A stretch of 64,000 bases of DNA from Bifidobacterium breve (GTDB lineage: Bacteria; Actinomycetota; Thermoleophilia; Solirubrobacterales; Solirubrobacteraceae), in contig CAMCUD010000008.1 of NCBI GenBank assembly GCA_945878865.1, forward strand, positions 86,317-150,316. The letters run 5' to 3'. This document shows, piece by piece, positions 50,893 to 59,441 of this stretch. How positions within the stretch are numbered: the stretch's first letter is position 1; each line of letters starts with the position of its first letter. A model generated the notes under the pieces. It did no database searches. It was not told the origin of the DNA and saw only the letters and a list, made by a program, of their open reading frames with translations. Both the position numbers and the translations under genes were made by a program.

Positions 50893-52322
50893 GCGTCGCG
50901 ACCGACGCATTCGCGCGGGCGCTCGACACGCTCGCCGCCCAGCCCCAGACCCCGCCCGAGCGGCCACCCGCATTCGATGTCTTCGGGGCCGCGGGCGCAG
51001 CGCCCGCCGTCGCGCCCACCGCCGAGCTGCCGCCGACCGGGCGGATCGCCGAGCTCGCCGCCCAGCTCGCGTCGGGGGCGACGACGAGCCTGCGGCTCGT
51101 CGAGCAGGCGCTGGCCATCGTCGCCGAGGTCAACGACGAGCTGTGCGGCTTCGTCGAGCTGCACGCGGAGGCGGCGCTCGCCGAGGCGGCGGAGCGCGAC
51201 GCCCAGCGCGAGGCGGGCACCGTCCTCGGCCCGCTGCACGGCCTGCCCATCTCGGTCAAGGACGTCATCGACGTCGCCGGCATGACCACCCGATGCGGCT
51301 CGGACGCCTACGAGGAGCATCCGACCGTCGACGCCGCCGCGGTGGCGCTGCTGCGCGCCGCCGGCGGGATCGTGCTCGGCAAGACCTCGACGCACGAGTA
51401 CGCGCTGGGGGTCACGAGCCCGCAGGCGCGCAACCCGCACGACCGCACGCGCATCCCGGGCGGCTCGTCCGGGGGCTCGGCCGTCGCCGTCGCCACCGGC
51501 ATGAGCGTCATGTCGCTCGGCACCGACACCCGCGCGTCCATCCGGGTGCCCGCGGCGCTGTGCGGCATCGTCGGCATGCGCCCGACGTACGGCACGTCGC
51601 CGACCGCGGGGATGGTGCCGCTGTCGTGGACGATGGACACGACCGCCGCGCTCGCGCCGACCGTCGCCGACGTCGCGGTGTCCCTCGACGTGCTGCGGCC
51701 GGGCGCCCCGCCCGTCGCGGGCGCCGTGGGGATGCCGGTCGACGCGCTGCGGATCGGGCTGCCCCGCGCAGCATGGGAGGACGCGACACCGGCCGTTGCC
51801 ACCGCCATCGAGGACGCCGTCGACCGGCTCGGCGCGCTGACCGCCGGCGCTGAGGACGTCGCCAGGCCCGACGCCGCGGACTTCGCGGCGGGCAACGCCT
51901 ATGGGCTCATCGTCTCGCGCTGCGAGGCCGCCGCGTTCCATCGCGCGAAGGGGCTCGACCGCTCCCTGTACTGGGCCGAGGTCCGCGACCAGCTCGACGC
52001 CGCCGACGCCGTGCTGGCGACCGACTACATCGACGCGCAGCGCTCCCGGCAGGCGCTCCATGAGGAGATGCTGGCGGTGTTCTCCGGCGTTGACGTCCTG
52101 GCGATGCCCACGACGCCCGTCCAGGCGCCGCCCGCCGACCAGGCCGAGGACTACCTCACGGTGCTCTCGCGCAACGCGATCCTCTGGAGCTTCGTCGGCT
52201 TCCCGGCCATCTCGGTGCCGTGCCCGGTGCCGACCGGCGAGCTGCCCGTCGGACTCCAGCTCGTCGCGCCGCCCGGGCGCGAGGACGTGCTCATCGCCCT
52301 GGCGTCGGCGCTGGAACGCTGA
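50889..52322 (+). CDS. Amidase-signature family hydrolase (AtzE/GatA-like)
   Basis: 477 residues. Amidase-signature motifs are [17 protein letters not shown] (catalytic Lys), [18 protein letters not shown] (cis-Ser) and [17 protein letters not shown] (nucleophile Ser in ASIR, where most members have GGSIR). Downstream are [15 protein letters not shown] and the end [23 protein letters not shown] 50889 overlaps the stop of the cysteine hydrolase (ATGA). In triazine degradation the AtzE and AtzF amidases act on carboxybiuret and allophanate, so this could complete the conversion of biuret-like intermediates to ammonia and CO2. A GatA role is unlikely because gatB and gatC are absent. Its last 32 bp overlap the convergent oxidoreductase gene. 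Confidence 0.88.
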   Translation: MSVATDAFARALDTLAAQPQTPPERPPAFDVFGAAGAAPAVAPTAELPPTGRIAELAAQLASGATTSLRLVEQALAIVAEVNDELCGFVELHAEAALAEAAERDAQREAGTVLGPLHGLPISVKDVIDVAGMTTRCGSDAYEEHPTVDAAAVALLRAAGGIVLGKTSTHEYALGVTSPQARNPHDRTRIPGGSSGGSAVAVATGMSVMSLGTDTRASIRVPAALCGIVGMRPTYGTSPTAGMVPLSWTMDTTAALAPTVADVAVSLDVLRPGAPPVAGAVGMPVDALRIGLPRAAWEDATPAVATAIEDAVDRLGALTAGAEDVARPDAADFAAGNAYGLIVSRCEAAAFHRAKGLDRSLYWAEVRDQLDAADAVLATDYIDAQRSRQALHEEMLAVFSGVDVLAMPTTPVQAPPADQAEDYLTVLSRNAILWSFVGFPAISVPCPVPTGELPVGLQLVAPPGREDVLIALASALER

Positions 52323-53346
52323 GGGCGCTGCGGCGCGCTGCCTCGATGACCTCGAGGACGCGCACCGCGTCGGCGGGATCAACGGGCATCACGCCGTCGC
52401 CCCGCAGCGCCGCGGCGACCTGCGCGTAGAACGCCGGCCACGCGCCGGGTTCGGTCCCGACGGGCGCGCGCTCGACACCCGCGACCAGCTCGCCGTGGCG
52501 TTCGGCAGGCTCGGCGCCCCACGCCGGATCGCCCGCCGGAGACGCGCCGCCGCGGAGCGCGTCCTCCTGCCCGTCGAGCCCCCATTTCACGTACGCCGCC
52601 CGATCTCCCAGCACCCGCATCCGCGGCCCGAGGTCGGCGGCGAGCGCGCTCATCCACAGGTGGGACCGCACGCCCGAAGCGTGCGTGAGGGCGACGAATG
52701 CGTCGTCCTCCACGCGCGCGGCGCCGCGGCGCGTGTCGAGCTCGGCGTAGACGTGCGTCGCCGCCCCGAACAGCAGGAGCGCCTGGTCGATGAGGTGCGC
52801 GCCGAGGTCGAGCAGGACCCCGCCGCCCTCGGCCGGGGCCGCCGCCTCCCTCCAGCCGGCCTTCGGCTCGGGGCGGAAACGCTCAAAGCGCGACTCGAAG
52901 CGGTGCACGCGCCCGAGCTCCCCAGCCTCGAGCAGCCGGCGGACGGTGAGCAGGTCGCCGTCCCACCGGCGGTTCTGAAAGACGCTGAGCGGCACACCGG
53001 CCTCGCGGGCCGCGGCGATGAGCTCGCGTGCCTCGGCGGCGGTCGCAGCCAGCGGCTTGTCCACGACAACCGGCAGTCCCGCCGCGATCGACGCCCGCGC
53101 GAGGGGGACGTGCGCGCGGTTCGCCGCGGCCACGACGACGAGCTCAACGCGGTCGCACGCCGCCCAGATCTCGTCGGGTGATGCCAGCAGCTGTGCCTCG
53201 GGGTACGCGGCGCGGGCCTGCGCGCGGCGCTCCTCGTCGGCCGTCACGATCGCGGCGAGCTCAAGGCCCGGCTCTGCGTCGATCAGCGGCGCGTGGAACA
53301 CCGAGCCGGCGAGTCCGTAGCCGATCAGCGCGACACGAGCGAGCAT
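52291..53346 (-). CDS. Gfo/Idh/MocA-family oxidoreductase
   Basis: 351 residues. The Rossmann fold begins RVALIGYGLAGSVFHAPLID; then come VVVAAANRAHVPLARASIAA and PVVVDKPLAATAAEA, with the family's catalytic Lys in DKPLA. The C-terminal domain has GGGVLLDLGAHLIDQALLLF, which holds the conserved His for hydride transfer. It likely oxidises a sugar, inositol or related hydroxyl compound with NAD(P). TAGCCT 6 nt before ATG 53346 shows a leaderless start. It is divergent from an aldehyde dehydrogenase gene, a possible pathway partner. Confidence 0.9.
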   Translation of the reverse strand: MLARVALIGYGLAGSVFHAPLIDAEPGLELAAIVTADEERRAQARAAYPEAQLLASPDEIWAACDRVELVVVAAANRAHVPLARASIAAGLPVVVDKPLAATAAEARELIAAAREAGVPLSVFQNRRWDGDLLTVRRLLEAGELGRVHRFESRFERFRPEPKAGWREAAAPAEGGGVLLDLGAHLIDQALLLFGAATHVYAELDTRRGAARVEDDAFVALTHASGVRSHLWMSALAADLGPRMRVLGDRAAYVKWGLDGQEDALRGGASPAGDPAWGAEPAERHGELVAGVERAPVGTEPGAWPAFYAQVAAALRGDGVMPVDPADAVRVLEVIEAARRSALSVPAPTPGR

Positions 53347-53393
53347 GGCTGCAGGCTACGGCGGATCCGGCAGCCGGTGCGTAGGCTTCGGCC
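53347..53393. promoter_or_regulatory. Paired divergent leaderless promoters (oxidoreductase and ALDH)
   Basis: Minus strand: TAGCCT (complement of 53353-53358), 6 nt, then ATG 53346. Plus strand: TAGGCT (53382-53387), 6 nt, then ATG 53394. Both genes are served from a 47-bp gap, with no visible -35 at standard spacing on either strand. Confidence 0.6.
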
Positions 53394-54854
53394 ATGGAGA
53401 CCCGACTGCTGATCGCCGGCGAGCTGGTCGCCGGCGACGGACCCGCCCTCGCCGTCGAGAACCCGGCTACCGAGGAGACGATCACATCGCTCGGAACGGC
53501 CGGCGCCGAGCAGGTCCGGGCGGCCGTCGCCGCTGCGCGCGAGGCCCAGCACGCCTGGGGCCGCGAACTGACCGCCGCCGAGCGCGCCGAGGCGCTGCAC
53601 GAGATCGCCGCCGGGCTGCGCGAGCGCACCGAGGAGCTCGCGCGGATCATGACCGCCGAGGGCGGCAAGCCGCTTCTGGAGAACCGCGACGAGGTCGGGT
53701 GGACGGCATCCGCGTTCGACTTCTACGCCGAGCTCGCGCGCGCCGAGGAAGGGCGCGTCATCCCGCCGGTCGAGTCGTCGCAGCTCGCGCTCGTCATCCG
53801 CGAGCCGCTCGGGGTCGTCGCCTGCATCGTCCCGTGGAACTACCCGCTGCTCCTGCTCGCGTGGAAGCTCGCGCCGGTGCTGGCCGCCGGCAACGCGGCG
53901 GTGTGCAAGCCGTCCGAGCTCACGCCCCTTTCGACCCTTGCGCTCGCGCCGCTCTTCGACCATCTCCCGCCGGGCACGGTGAACCTCCTCGCGGGCGCGG
54001 GCGAGGTCGGCGCGCAGCTTGTCGACCACGAGGACGTCGACGGCATCGCGTTCACCGGGTCCGTGGCCACGGGCACGAGGATCGGCGAACGCGCGGCCCG
54101 CCGCGTGGCTCGGGTCAACCTCGAGCTCGGCGGCAAGGACGCGTTCATCGTCTGCGGCGACATCACCGGAGAGGACGTCGAGATCGCCGCCCGCGGCGGC
54201 GCGTGGGCCGCGTATCTCAACGCGGGGCAGGTGTGCACGAGCGCCGAGCGCTTCTACGTGCACCGCGACATCTACGACGACTACGTCGCCGCGTTCGTCG
54301 CGCACACGAAGACCCTGCGCGTCGGCGACCCGACCGTGGAGACGACCGACATCGGCCCGATGGTCTCCGCCACGCAGCGCGGCAAGGTCACCGCGCAGCT
54401 CGACGCCGCGGTCGCCGCGGGCGCGGAGATCCTCACCGGCGGCGGGACCGCCGGCCAGGCGCGCGGCCATTACCTCGAACCGGTGGTCGTCGTCGGCGCG
54501 CCCGCCGAGACCGACCTGCTGCGCGAGGAGACGTTCGGCCCGGTCGCCCCCATCGTCCCGGTCGGCTCGCTCGACGAGGCGATCGCCCTGGCCAACGGCA
54601 CGCCGTTCGGTTTGGGCGCGAACATCTACACCCGCGACCTCGCGACCATGGTGCGCTGCGCGCGGGAGGTCCGCGCCGGCACCGTCTGGTTCAACGACCC
54701 CCTCACCGACAACGACGCCGGCCCGTTCGGCGGGTTCAAGCGCTCAGGCCTCGGCCGCGAGCTCGGCGCCGAAGGGCTCCACGCATTCCAGGAGCCCAAG
54801 CACGTCCACATCGAGACGAAGCTCGAGGTCAAGGAGTGGTGGTACCCCTACTAG
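53394..54854 (+). CDS. NAD(P)-dependent aldehyde dehydrogenase
   Basis: 486 residues, normal ALDH length. Motifs are CIVPWNYPLLLLAWKLAPVL, GNAAVCKPSELTPLSTL, GIAFTGSVATGTRIGERA, the general base Glu in VNLELGGKDAFIV and the nucleophile Cys in NAGQVCTSAERFYVH. The end TVWFNDPLTDNDAGPFGGFK followed by RSGLGRELGAEG resembles betaine-aldehyde or aminoaldehyde dehydrogenases. It oxidises an aldehyde to the acid. Divergent from the Gfo/Idh oxidoreductase. Its TAG stop interlocks with that of the convergent gene in CTAG (54851-54854). Confidence 0.93.
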   Translation: METRLLIAGELVAGDGPALAVENPATEETITSLGTAGAEQVRAAVAAAREAQHAWGRELTAAERAEALHEIAAGLRERTEELARIMTAEGGKPLLENRDEVGWTASAFDFYAELARAEEGRVIPPVESSQLALVIREPLGVVACIVPWNYPLLLLAWKLAPVLAAGNAAVCKPSELTPLSTLALAPLFDHLPPGTVNLLAGAGEVGAQLVDHEDVDGIAFTGSVATGTRIGERAARRVARVNLELGGKDAFIVCGDITGEDVEIAARGGAWAAYLNAGQVCTSAERFYVHRDIYDDYVAAFVAHTKTLRVGDPTVETTDIGPMVSATQRGKVTAQLDAAVAAGAEILTGGGTAGQARGHYLEPVVVVGAPAETDLLREETFGPVAPIVPVGSLDEAIALANGTPFGLGANIYTRDLATMVRCAREVRAGTVWFNDPLTDNDAGPFGGFKRSGLGRELGAEGLHAFQEPKHVHIETKLEVKEWWYPY

Positions 54855-55579
54855 CAGTGTCCCGCCTTCCCCTTGAACGGCAGCCGCACGATCGTGCTCG
54901 CCGCGTTGTTCGCCTCATCGCTCTCGGTGATGTGGTTGTAGGGGTCGGCGATGTGCCAGAGGGCGAAGCAGCCCTTCAGACCGGTCACGTCGATCCACTG
55001 CTCGTGGTAGGTCGCCGGGTAGATGTCGGCCCAGCCGATCGATGTTCCGAGCGTCACGCGCTGGCGGGAGCTGTCCTGGCTGCAGCCGGGGTTCACGCGC
55101 TCGCGCGGTGAGCGCCGCGACGGGTGCGTGCGGCGCAGGTCGCGGAAGCAGTAGACGACCTTCGGCCCGACCCGCACGCGGCGGCGGTTGGGCCCGAGCG
55201 TCCACAGCTCGAAGCGCGCGGCGTCCTGGAACTTCCAGTAGTGCCCCTGCCCCGGGATGGCCTTCCAGACGATCTTCCCGCCGCGGGTCGAGCGCGTCAC
55301 CGAGCCGCGCGAGGTGAAGATGATCTGCCGCGCGCGCATGGTGCGCTTGCCGATGCGCCAGCCGTAGAGCTTCAGCGGCCCGCGGCCCAGGGAGAAGATC
55401 GAGTTGGCGGCGCGCAGCACCCGGCGCGTGCCGCGCTTGTCGGCGCGCAGCTCGTACGGCGGCGCCATGACGAGGTCCGGGCACCGGTACGCCGGCTGCG
55501 CGCAGATGGGGTCGGGCGCCGGCGCGGAGACGCCGGGGACGATCGCGGTCGCCGCCGCGGCAAGAGCTACAGCCAACAC
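54851..55579 (-). CDS. Secreted lysyl-oxidase-like protein with altered copper site
   Basis: 242 residues from GTG 55579, chosen for TACGCT 7 nt upstream; ATG 55603 would add eight residues. An N-terminal hydrophobic export signal precedes CAQPAYRCPDLVMAPPYELR. The body follows the bacterial lysyl-oxidase pattern: KLYGWRIGK, GQGHYWKFQDAARFELW, YCFRDLRRTHP, GTSIGWADIYPATYHEQWID and CFALWHIADPYNHITESDEA followed by NN. In copper-active members the central motif is HxH; here one His is Lys (HYWKF), so the metal site may be lost. It may be a structural or binding relative. Six Cys suggest disulfides outside the cell. Confidence 0.72.
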   Translation of the reverse strand: MLAVALAAAATAIVPGVSAPAPDPICAQPAYRCPDLVMAPPYELRADKRGTRRVLRAANSIFSLGRGPLKLYGWRIGKRTMRARQIIFTSRGSVTRSTRGGKIVWKAIPGQGHYWKFQDAARFELWTLGPNRRRVRVGPKVVYCFRDLRRTHPSRRSPRERVNPGCSQDSSRQRVTLGTSIGWADIYPATYHEQWIDVTGLKGCFALWHIADPYNHITESDEANNAASTIVRLPFKGKAGHC

Positions 55580-55653
55580 GGCGATGAGCGTACCCGTGAC
55601 CATCCCGTGATGAAGCTGGACAACTGACCAACTCCGGGGGTAGCGTCCGCACC
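55580..55653. promoter_or_regulatory. Divergent leaderless promoters (lysyl-oxidase-like and phoD)
   Basis: Minus strand: TACGCT (complement of 55587-55592), 7 nt, then GTG 55579. Plus strand: TGGACA (55617-55622), an 18-bp spacer, TAGCGT (55641-55646), 7 nt, then ATG 55654. Confidence 0.5.
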
Positions 55654-57336
55654 ATGGAGCGCACCATCTCTCGCCGGCGCTTCGTGCGCGGCGCCGCTTT
55701 CGGGACGGGGCTCATCGTCCTCTCCCACCCGCTGCTCGAGCGCACCGCGCGCGCGGTCCCGCTCGCGTCCGACGTCGCGTTCGCCGAGGGTGTCGCCGCC
55801 GGTGAGCCCGCCGAGCGCGCGATCACCCTGTGGACGAAGCTCGACGGGCTGACCGAGCCGCGCCGCCTGAACCTCGAGGTCAGCGCGGACCCCGGCTTCG
55901 GCAGCGTGCTGCACAGCGAGGAGGTTCTGGCCGACCCCGCGTTCGGCGGCAGCGCCCGCACCCGCTTGGCCAACGGCGCCCTCCAGCCCGGTGAGCAGTA
56001 CTGGTACCGCTTCGCCGCCGACGGGGTCGACTCGCCCGTCGGCCGCTTCCGCACCGCCCGCCCGGCGGACAGCGCCGAGCCGGTGACGATCGCGTTCTTC
56101 AGCTGCCAGGAGTACATCGCCGGCTACTACCACGCGCACCGCGACCTCGCCGCGCGCGACGACGTCGATCTCGTGATCTGCCTCGGCGACTACATCTACG
56201 AGACGGGCTTCGCCGGCACGCTGTCGAACACCGGCGCGGTGCGCAAGGACGAGAGCTCCCCGTCAGGGTCCACGCAGACCGTCGAGGAGTACCGCGCGAA
56301 GTACGCGCTGTACAACCGCGACCCGAACCTCCAGGCCGTGCGCGCCAAGCACGCGATGGTGGCCATCTGGGACGACCACGAGGTCGAGGACAACTACGCG
56401 GGCACGTTCCCCGGCACGACCTCGACGCCGACCCGGCGCGTGCCCTTCGAGCAGCGCCGCGGCAACGGGTACAAGGTCCACTACGAGGCCATGCCGCGCC
56501 TGCGCGACCTCGCGCAGCGCGACCGCACGTACGGGGCCATCCAGCTCGGCGCCGCCGAGCTGCTCATGCTCGACACGCGCCAGTTCCGCAACCGCCAGCC
56601 GTGCGACAAGTCCGTCGCGCTGGGCTGCTCACCGTACGAGCTCAACCGCGGCTACCGGACGCTGCTGGGCTCCGAGCAGAAGAGCTGGCTGAAGAACCGG
56701 CTGAAGGGCAGCGCCGCGCCGTGGAAGCTCGTCGCCAACCAGGTGATGATCATGTCGTTCGACGCCGCCCCAGGCGTGCCGATCGTCTCCGACGCCTGGG
56801 ACGGCTACGCCGCCGAACGCGCGGAGCTCATCGACTACCTGCAGGCGAACCGGATCAAGGACGTGTCGTTCCTCACGGGCGACATCCACACGTTCTTCGC
56901 CGGCGAGGTCACGCGCACCGGGCGGGCCAAGACGACGATCCAGGGGCGGCCCAACGGCGTCGTCGCCACGGAGTTCGTCGGCGGCTCGATCACCTCGCCC
57001 GCCGTCGTCGACCGCGCGGTGTCGAAGGAGAGCGACCGCAAGGCGCTGGCGAAGATCGTCGACGGGTTCTTCCTGGCGAACAACCCGCACATGACCTACG
57101 CGAACAGCGCGTACCACGGCTACGGCATCGCGACAGCGTCCGCGCAGGAACTGCGCGTGCAGTACCGCGCCGCACGCGACATCCGCAAGGAAGGCACGAC
57201 GGACGTGTTCACCCTCGCGGAGTTCCGCGTGCCGCGCGGGAGCACCGAGATGGAGACGACGCGACTGAGCAGCGCGCTGCCGGCGCTGCAGAGCGGCCCG
57301 GTGCCGGACCGGTATCTGAAGGACATCGGCCACTAG
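55654..57336 (+). CDS. phoD: Tat-exported PhoD-family alkaline phosphatase/phosphodiesterase
   Basis: 560 residues. The N-terminus has a twin-arginine signal (MERTISRRRFVRGAAFGTG then LIVLSHPLL), indicating export of a folded metalloenzyme. An Ig-like N-terminal domain is followed by the PhoD domain: IAFFSCQEYIAGYY, DLVICLGDYIYETGFAG, VAIWDDHEVEDNYAGTFPG, RTYGAIQLGAAELLMLDTRQ and VSFLTGDIHTFFAGEV. These give the Fe/Ca-binding Asp, Asn and His residues typical of PhoD. It hydrolyses phosphate mono- and diesters, likely for phosphate scavenging. No Pho regulon genes adjoin it. Confidence 0.92.
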   Translation: MERTISRRRFVRGAAFGTGLIVLSHPLLERTARAVPLASDVAFAEGVAAGEPAERAITLWTKLDGLTEPRRLNLEVSADPGFGSVLHSEEVLADPAFGGSARTRLANGALQPGEQYWYRFAADGVDSPVGRFRTARPADSAEPVTIAFFSCQEYIAGYYHAHRDLAARDDVDLVICLGDYIYETGFAGTLSNTGAVRKDESSPSGSTQTVEEYRAKYALYNRDPNLQAVRAKHAMVAIWDDHEVEDNYAGTFPGTTSTPTRRVPFEQRRGNGYKVHYEAMPRLRDLAQRDRTYGAIQLGAAELLMLDTRQFRNRQPCDKSVALGCSPYELNRGYRTLLGSEQKSWLKNRLKGSAAPWKLVANQVMIMSFDAAPGVPIVSDAWDGYAAERAELIDYLQANRIKDVSFLTGDIHTFFAGEVTRTGRAKTTIQGRPNGVVATEFVGGSITSPAVVDRAVSKESDRKALAKIVDGFFLANNPHMTYANSAYHGYGIATASAQELRVQYRAARDIRKEGTTDVFTLAEFRVPRGSTEMETTRLSSALPALQSGPVPDRYLKDIGH

Positions 57337-57356
57337 GGCATGGCGACCGTCGTCCT

Positions 57357-58646
57357 CTAGGTCAGTCGGCGGTTGACGAGCCACAGCCCCGCGCCGACGG
57401 CGAGGAGCACGCCGGCGCGGGCGAAGGTCTCCGGAGCCTTCTGCGTCATGAGCGCGAGGCAGACGACGACGCCGAGCACCGGCATGACCGTCGGCGTGCG
57501 GAAGTGCTGGTGATCGACGGGCTCGCGGCGCAGCACGAGCACCGCGACGTTGACCGTGACGAACACGGCGAGGAGCAGCAGCACCGTCGTGTCCGCCAGC
57601 GCCGAGAGGTCGCCCGTGAGCGCCAGCGCGACCGCGATCGCCGACGTGCCGGCGATCGCCACCCACGGCGTCCTCCATCGCGGGTGCACCCGGCCGAGCG
57701 GCGCGGGGACGATGCCCTGTTCGGCCATGCCGTACGCGAGGCGCGACGCCATGATCATGTTGATGAGCGCGCCGTTGCTGACGGCGAGCAGCGCGATCAC
57801 CGAGAAGACCTCGGTGGGCACGGCCAGCGGACCGCGGTCAACGACCTCCAGCAGCGGGCCGCTCGATCCGGCGAGCTCGCCGGTGGGGACCGCCATCGAC
57901 GCCACGACCGTCACGAGGAGGTAGATCGCCCCCGCGATCGTCAGGCCGCCGAACAGCGCGACGGGGTACGCACGCGCCGGCTCCTGGGTCTCCTCCGCGA
58001 CGTTGACGGAGTCCTCGAAGCCGATGAGCGCGTAGAACGCGAGCGCCGCGCCGGAGAGGATCGCCAGCGGCACCGGCTCTCCCGCGGCGAATGTCACCGC
58101 GCGGCCGGGGTCGCCCCCGCCGCTCAGGACGTACGCCAGGCCGATGACGACGACGAGGAGCAGGCCGGCGCACTCGACGCCCGTCAGCCCGACGTTGAGC
58201 CGGATGGACATCTCGATCCCGCGGACGTTCACCAGCGCGACCGCCACGAGGAAGCCGACCGCGACGAGCCCCGTGGGCAGGGTCACGAACGTCGCGAGGT
58301 AGTCGCCGGCGAACGCGCGAGCGAGCGTCGCCGCCGACGTGACGCCCGACATCGTCACCGCGAAGGCGATCATGAACGTCGCGAACGGCACACGGAACGC
58401 GCGGTTCGCCCACGCGGCGGCGCCTCCGGCCGTGGGGTACTTCGTGACGAGCTCGGCGTAGGCGAACGCCGTGAGGACCGCGAGCCCCAGCGCGAGCAGG
58501 AACGCCGCCCAGATCGCTCCGCCGACCCGATCGGCCACGACGCCGACCAGCGCGTAGATGCCGGCGCCGAGCACGTCGCCGACGATGAAGACAACGAGCA
58601 TCGGGCGCGTGATCGCGCGGGTGAGCGTCGGGGAGGCCGCCTCCAC
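57357..58646 (-). CDS. APC-superfamily amino acid permease
   Basis: 429 residues from GTG 58646, fixed by TACGCT 6 nt upstream. About twelve membrane helices. The first carries VVFIVGDVLGAGIYALVGVV (G-x-G-I/A-G substrate-binding motif of APC transporters); others are TKYPTAGGAAAWANRAF, LSGAALAFYALIGFEDSVNV and AEETQEPARAYPVAL, the conserved helix-6 stretch and following loop. It probably exchanges or imports an amino acid or polyamine. Divergent from the HD hydrolase gene; convergent with phoD. Confidence 0.9.
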   Translation of the reverse strand: MEAASPTLTRAITRPMLVVFIVGDVLGAGIYALVGVVADRVGGAIWAAFLLALGLAVLTAFAYAELVTKYPTAGGAAAWANRAFRVPFATFMIAFAVTMSGVTSAATLARAFAGDYLATFVTLPTGLVAVGFLVAVALVNVRGIEMSIRLNVGLTGVECAGLLLVVVIGLAYVLSGGGDPGRAVTFAAGEPVPLAILSGAALAFYALIGFEDSVNVAEETQEPARAYPVALFGGLTIAGAIYLLVTVVASMAVPTGELAGSSGPLLEVVDRGPLAVPTEVFSVIALLAVSNGALINMIMASRLAYGMAEQGIVPAPLGRVHPRWRTPWVAIAGTSAIAVALALTGDLSALADTTVLLLLAVFVTVNVAVLVLRREPVDHQHFRTPTVMPVLGVVVCLALMTQKAPETFARAGVLLAVGAGLWLVNRRLT

Positions 58647-58697
58647 GTGGGGAGCGTAAGCGCCCCGGCCGGTGGCCACGTAGGCTCGGGCGCACGC
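58647..58697. promoter_or_regulatory. Divergent promoters of the permease and HD hydrolase genes
   Basis: Minus strand: TACGCT (complement of 58653-58658), 6 nt, then GTG 58646. Plus strand: TAGGCT (58681-58686), 11 nt, then ATG 58698, implying a leader of only about 4 nt. Confidence 0.5.
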
Positions 58698-59357
58698 ATG
58701 CCCGAGTCGTTCACCGACACCCCGCTGCTCACCGAGCGCTTCGACGCGGCGCTGCATCACGCCACCGCCCATCACGCGCGGCAGCTGCGCAAGGGCACGG
58801 ACGTGCCGTACGCGGCGCACCTGCTCGCCGCGGCGTCACTCGTCCTGGAGATGGGCGGCGACGAGGACGAGGCGATCGCGGCGCTGCTGCACGACGTCGT
58901 CGAGGACGGCGGCGGGCCGGACGCGCTGGCGGAGATCGAGCGGCGGTTCGGCCCGGTCGTCGCCGGCCTGGTGTTGGACAACACCGACGCCGTGGAGCGC
59001 GACCCCGATGGCGGCGGCAGAGACTGGTACGACCGCAAGCGCGCGTTCGTCGACGGGTTCCCCCGCAAGTCCCCGGCGGCGCTGCGGGTGAGCCTCGCCG
59101 ACAAGCTCCACAACGCGCGCTCGATCCTCCTGGACTACCGGACGTTCGGGGACGATCTGTGGGCCCGGTTCGGGCAGCGCCAGGGACTGGCGACGCGCGT
59201 GTACTACCGCGAGCTCGCGCGGGCGTTCGAGGGCGAGCGCGAGCGGCTCGGGCCGAGCGCCGGCCCGTACGTCGACGAGCTGCGGCGGACCGTGGATGCC
59301 ATCACCGCGCTGACCGCGGAGCGCCAGGGACCGGACTCCCGCGAGTTCCTCCGCTGA
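58698..59357 (+). CDS. HD-domain hydrolase (SpoT/MESH1-like fold)
   Basis: 219 residues. The HD fold is like that of (p)ppGpp hydrolases: YAAHLLAAASLVLEMGGDED, AALLHDVVEDGGGPDALAEI (HD motif) and RVSLADKLHNARSILLDYRT (the ED and N-A-R region conserved in RelA/SpoT HD domains). Length matches the single-domain small hydrolases. It may degrade (p)ppGpp or another nucleotide; no synthetase domain is attached. Divergent from the permease. Confidence 0.87.
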   Translation: MPESFTDTPLLTERFDAALHHATAHHARQLRKGTDVPYAAHLLAAASLVLEMGGDEDEAIAALLHDVVEDGGGPDALAEIERRFGPVVAGLVLDNTDAVERDPDGGGRDWYDRKRAFVDGFPRKSPAALRVSLADKLHNARSILLDYRTFGDDLWARFGQRQGLATRVYYRELARAFEGERERLGPSAGPYVDELRRTVDAITALTAERQGPDSREFLR

Positions 59358-59441
59358 ATCTGTTGTATTCGCAACACTTTCTGGCCTGAGTTTTGCCGGA
59401 ACTGCGGAGTACCCGCGCGATTATGTGGCGAATATGAGTAC
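59358..59441 (+). promoter_or_regulatory. AT-rich control region of the reductase-desaturase operon
   Basis: The least GC-rich short stretch near the operon. TGTTG (59361-59365), six bases and CAACA (59372-59376) form an inverted repeat. TATTCGC (59366-59372) and GCGAATA (59428-59434) are a second, widely spaced inverted pair. A lipid-responsive repressor could bind here. Confidence 0.4.

Noticed and set aside
50889..52322. GatA subunit of tRNA amidotransferase
   Set aside because: No gatB or gatC nearby and the gene is coupled to a biuret-hydrolase-like gene.
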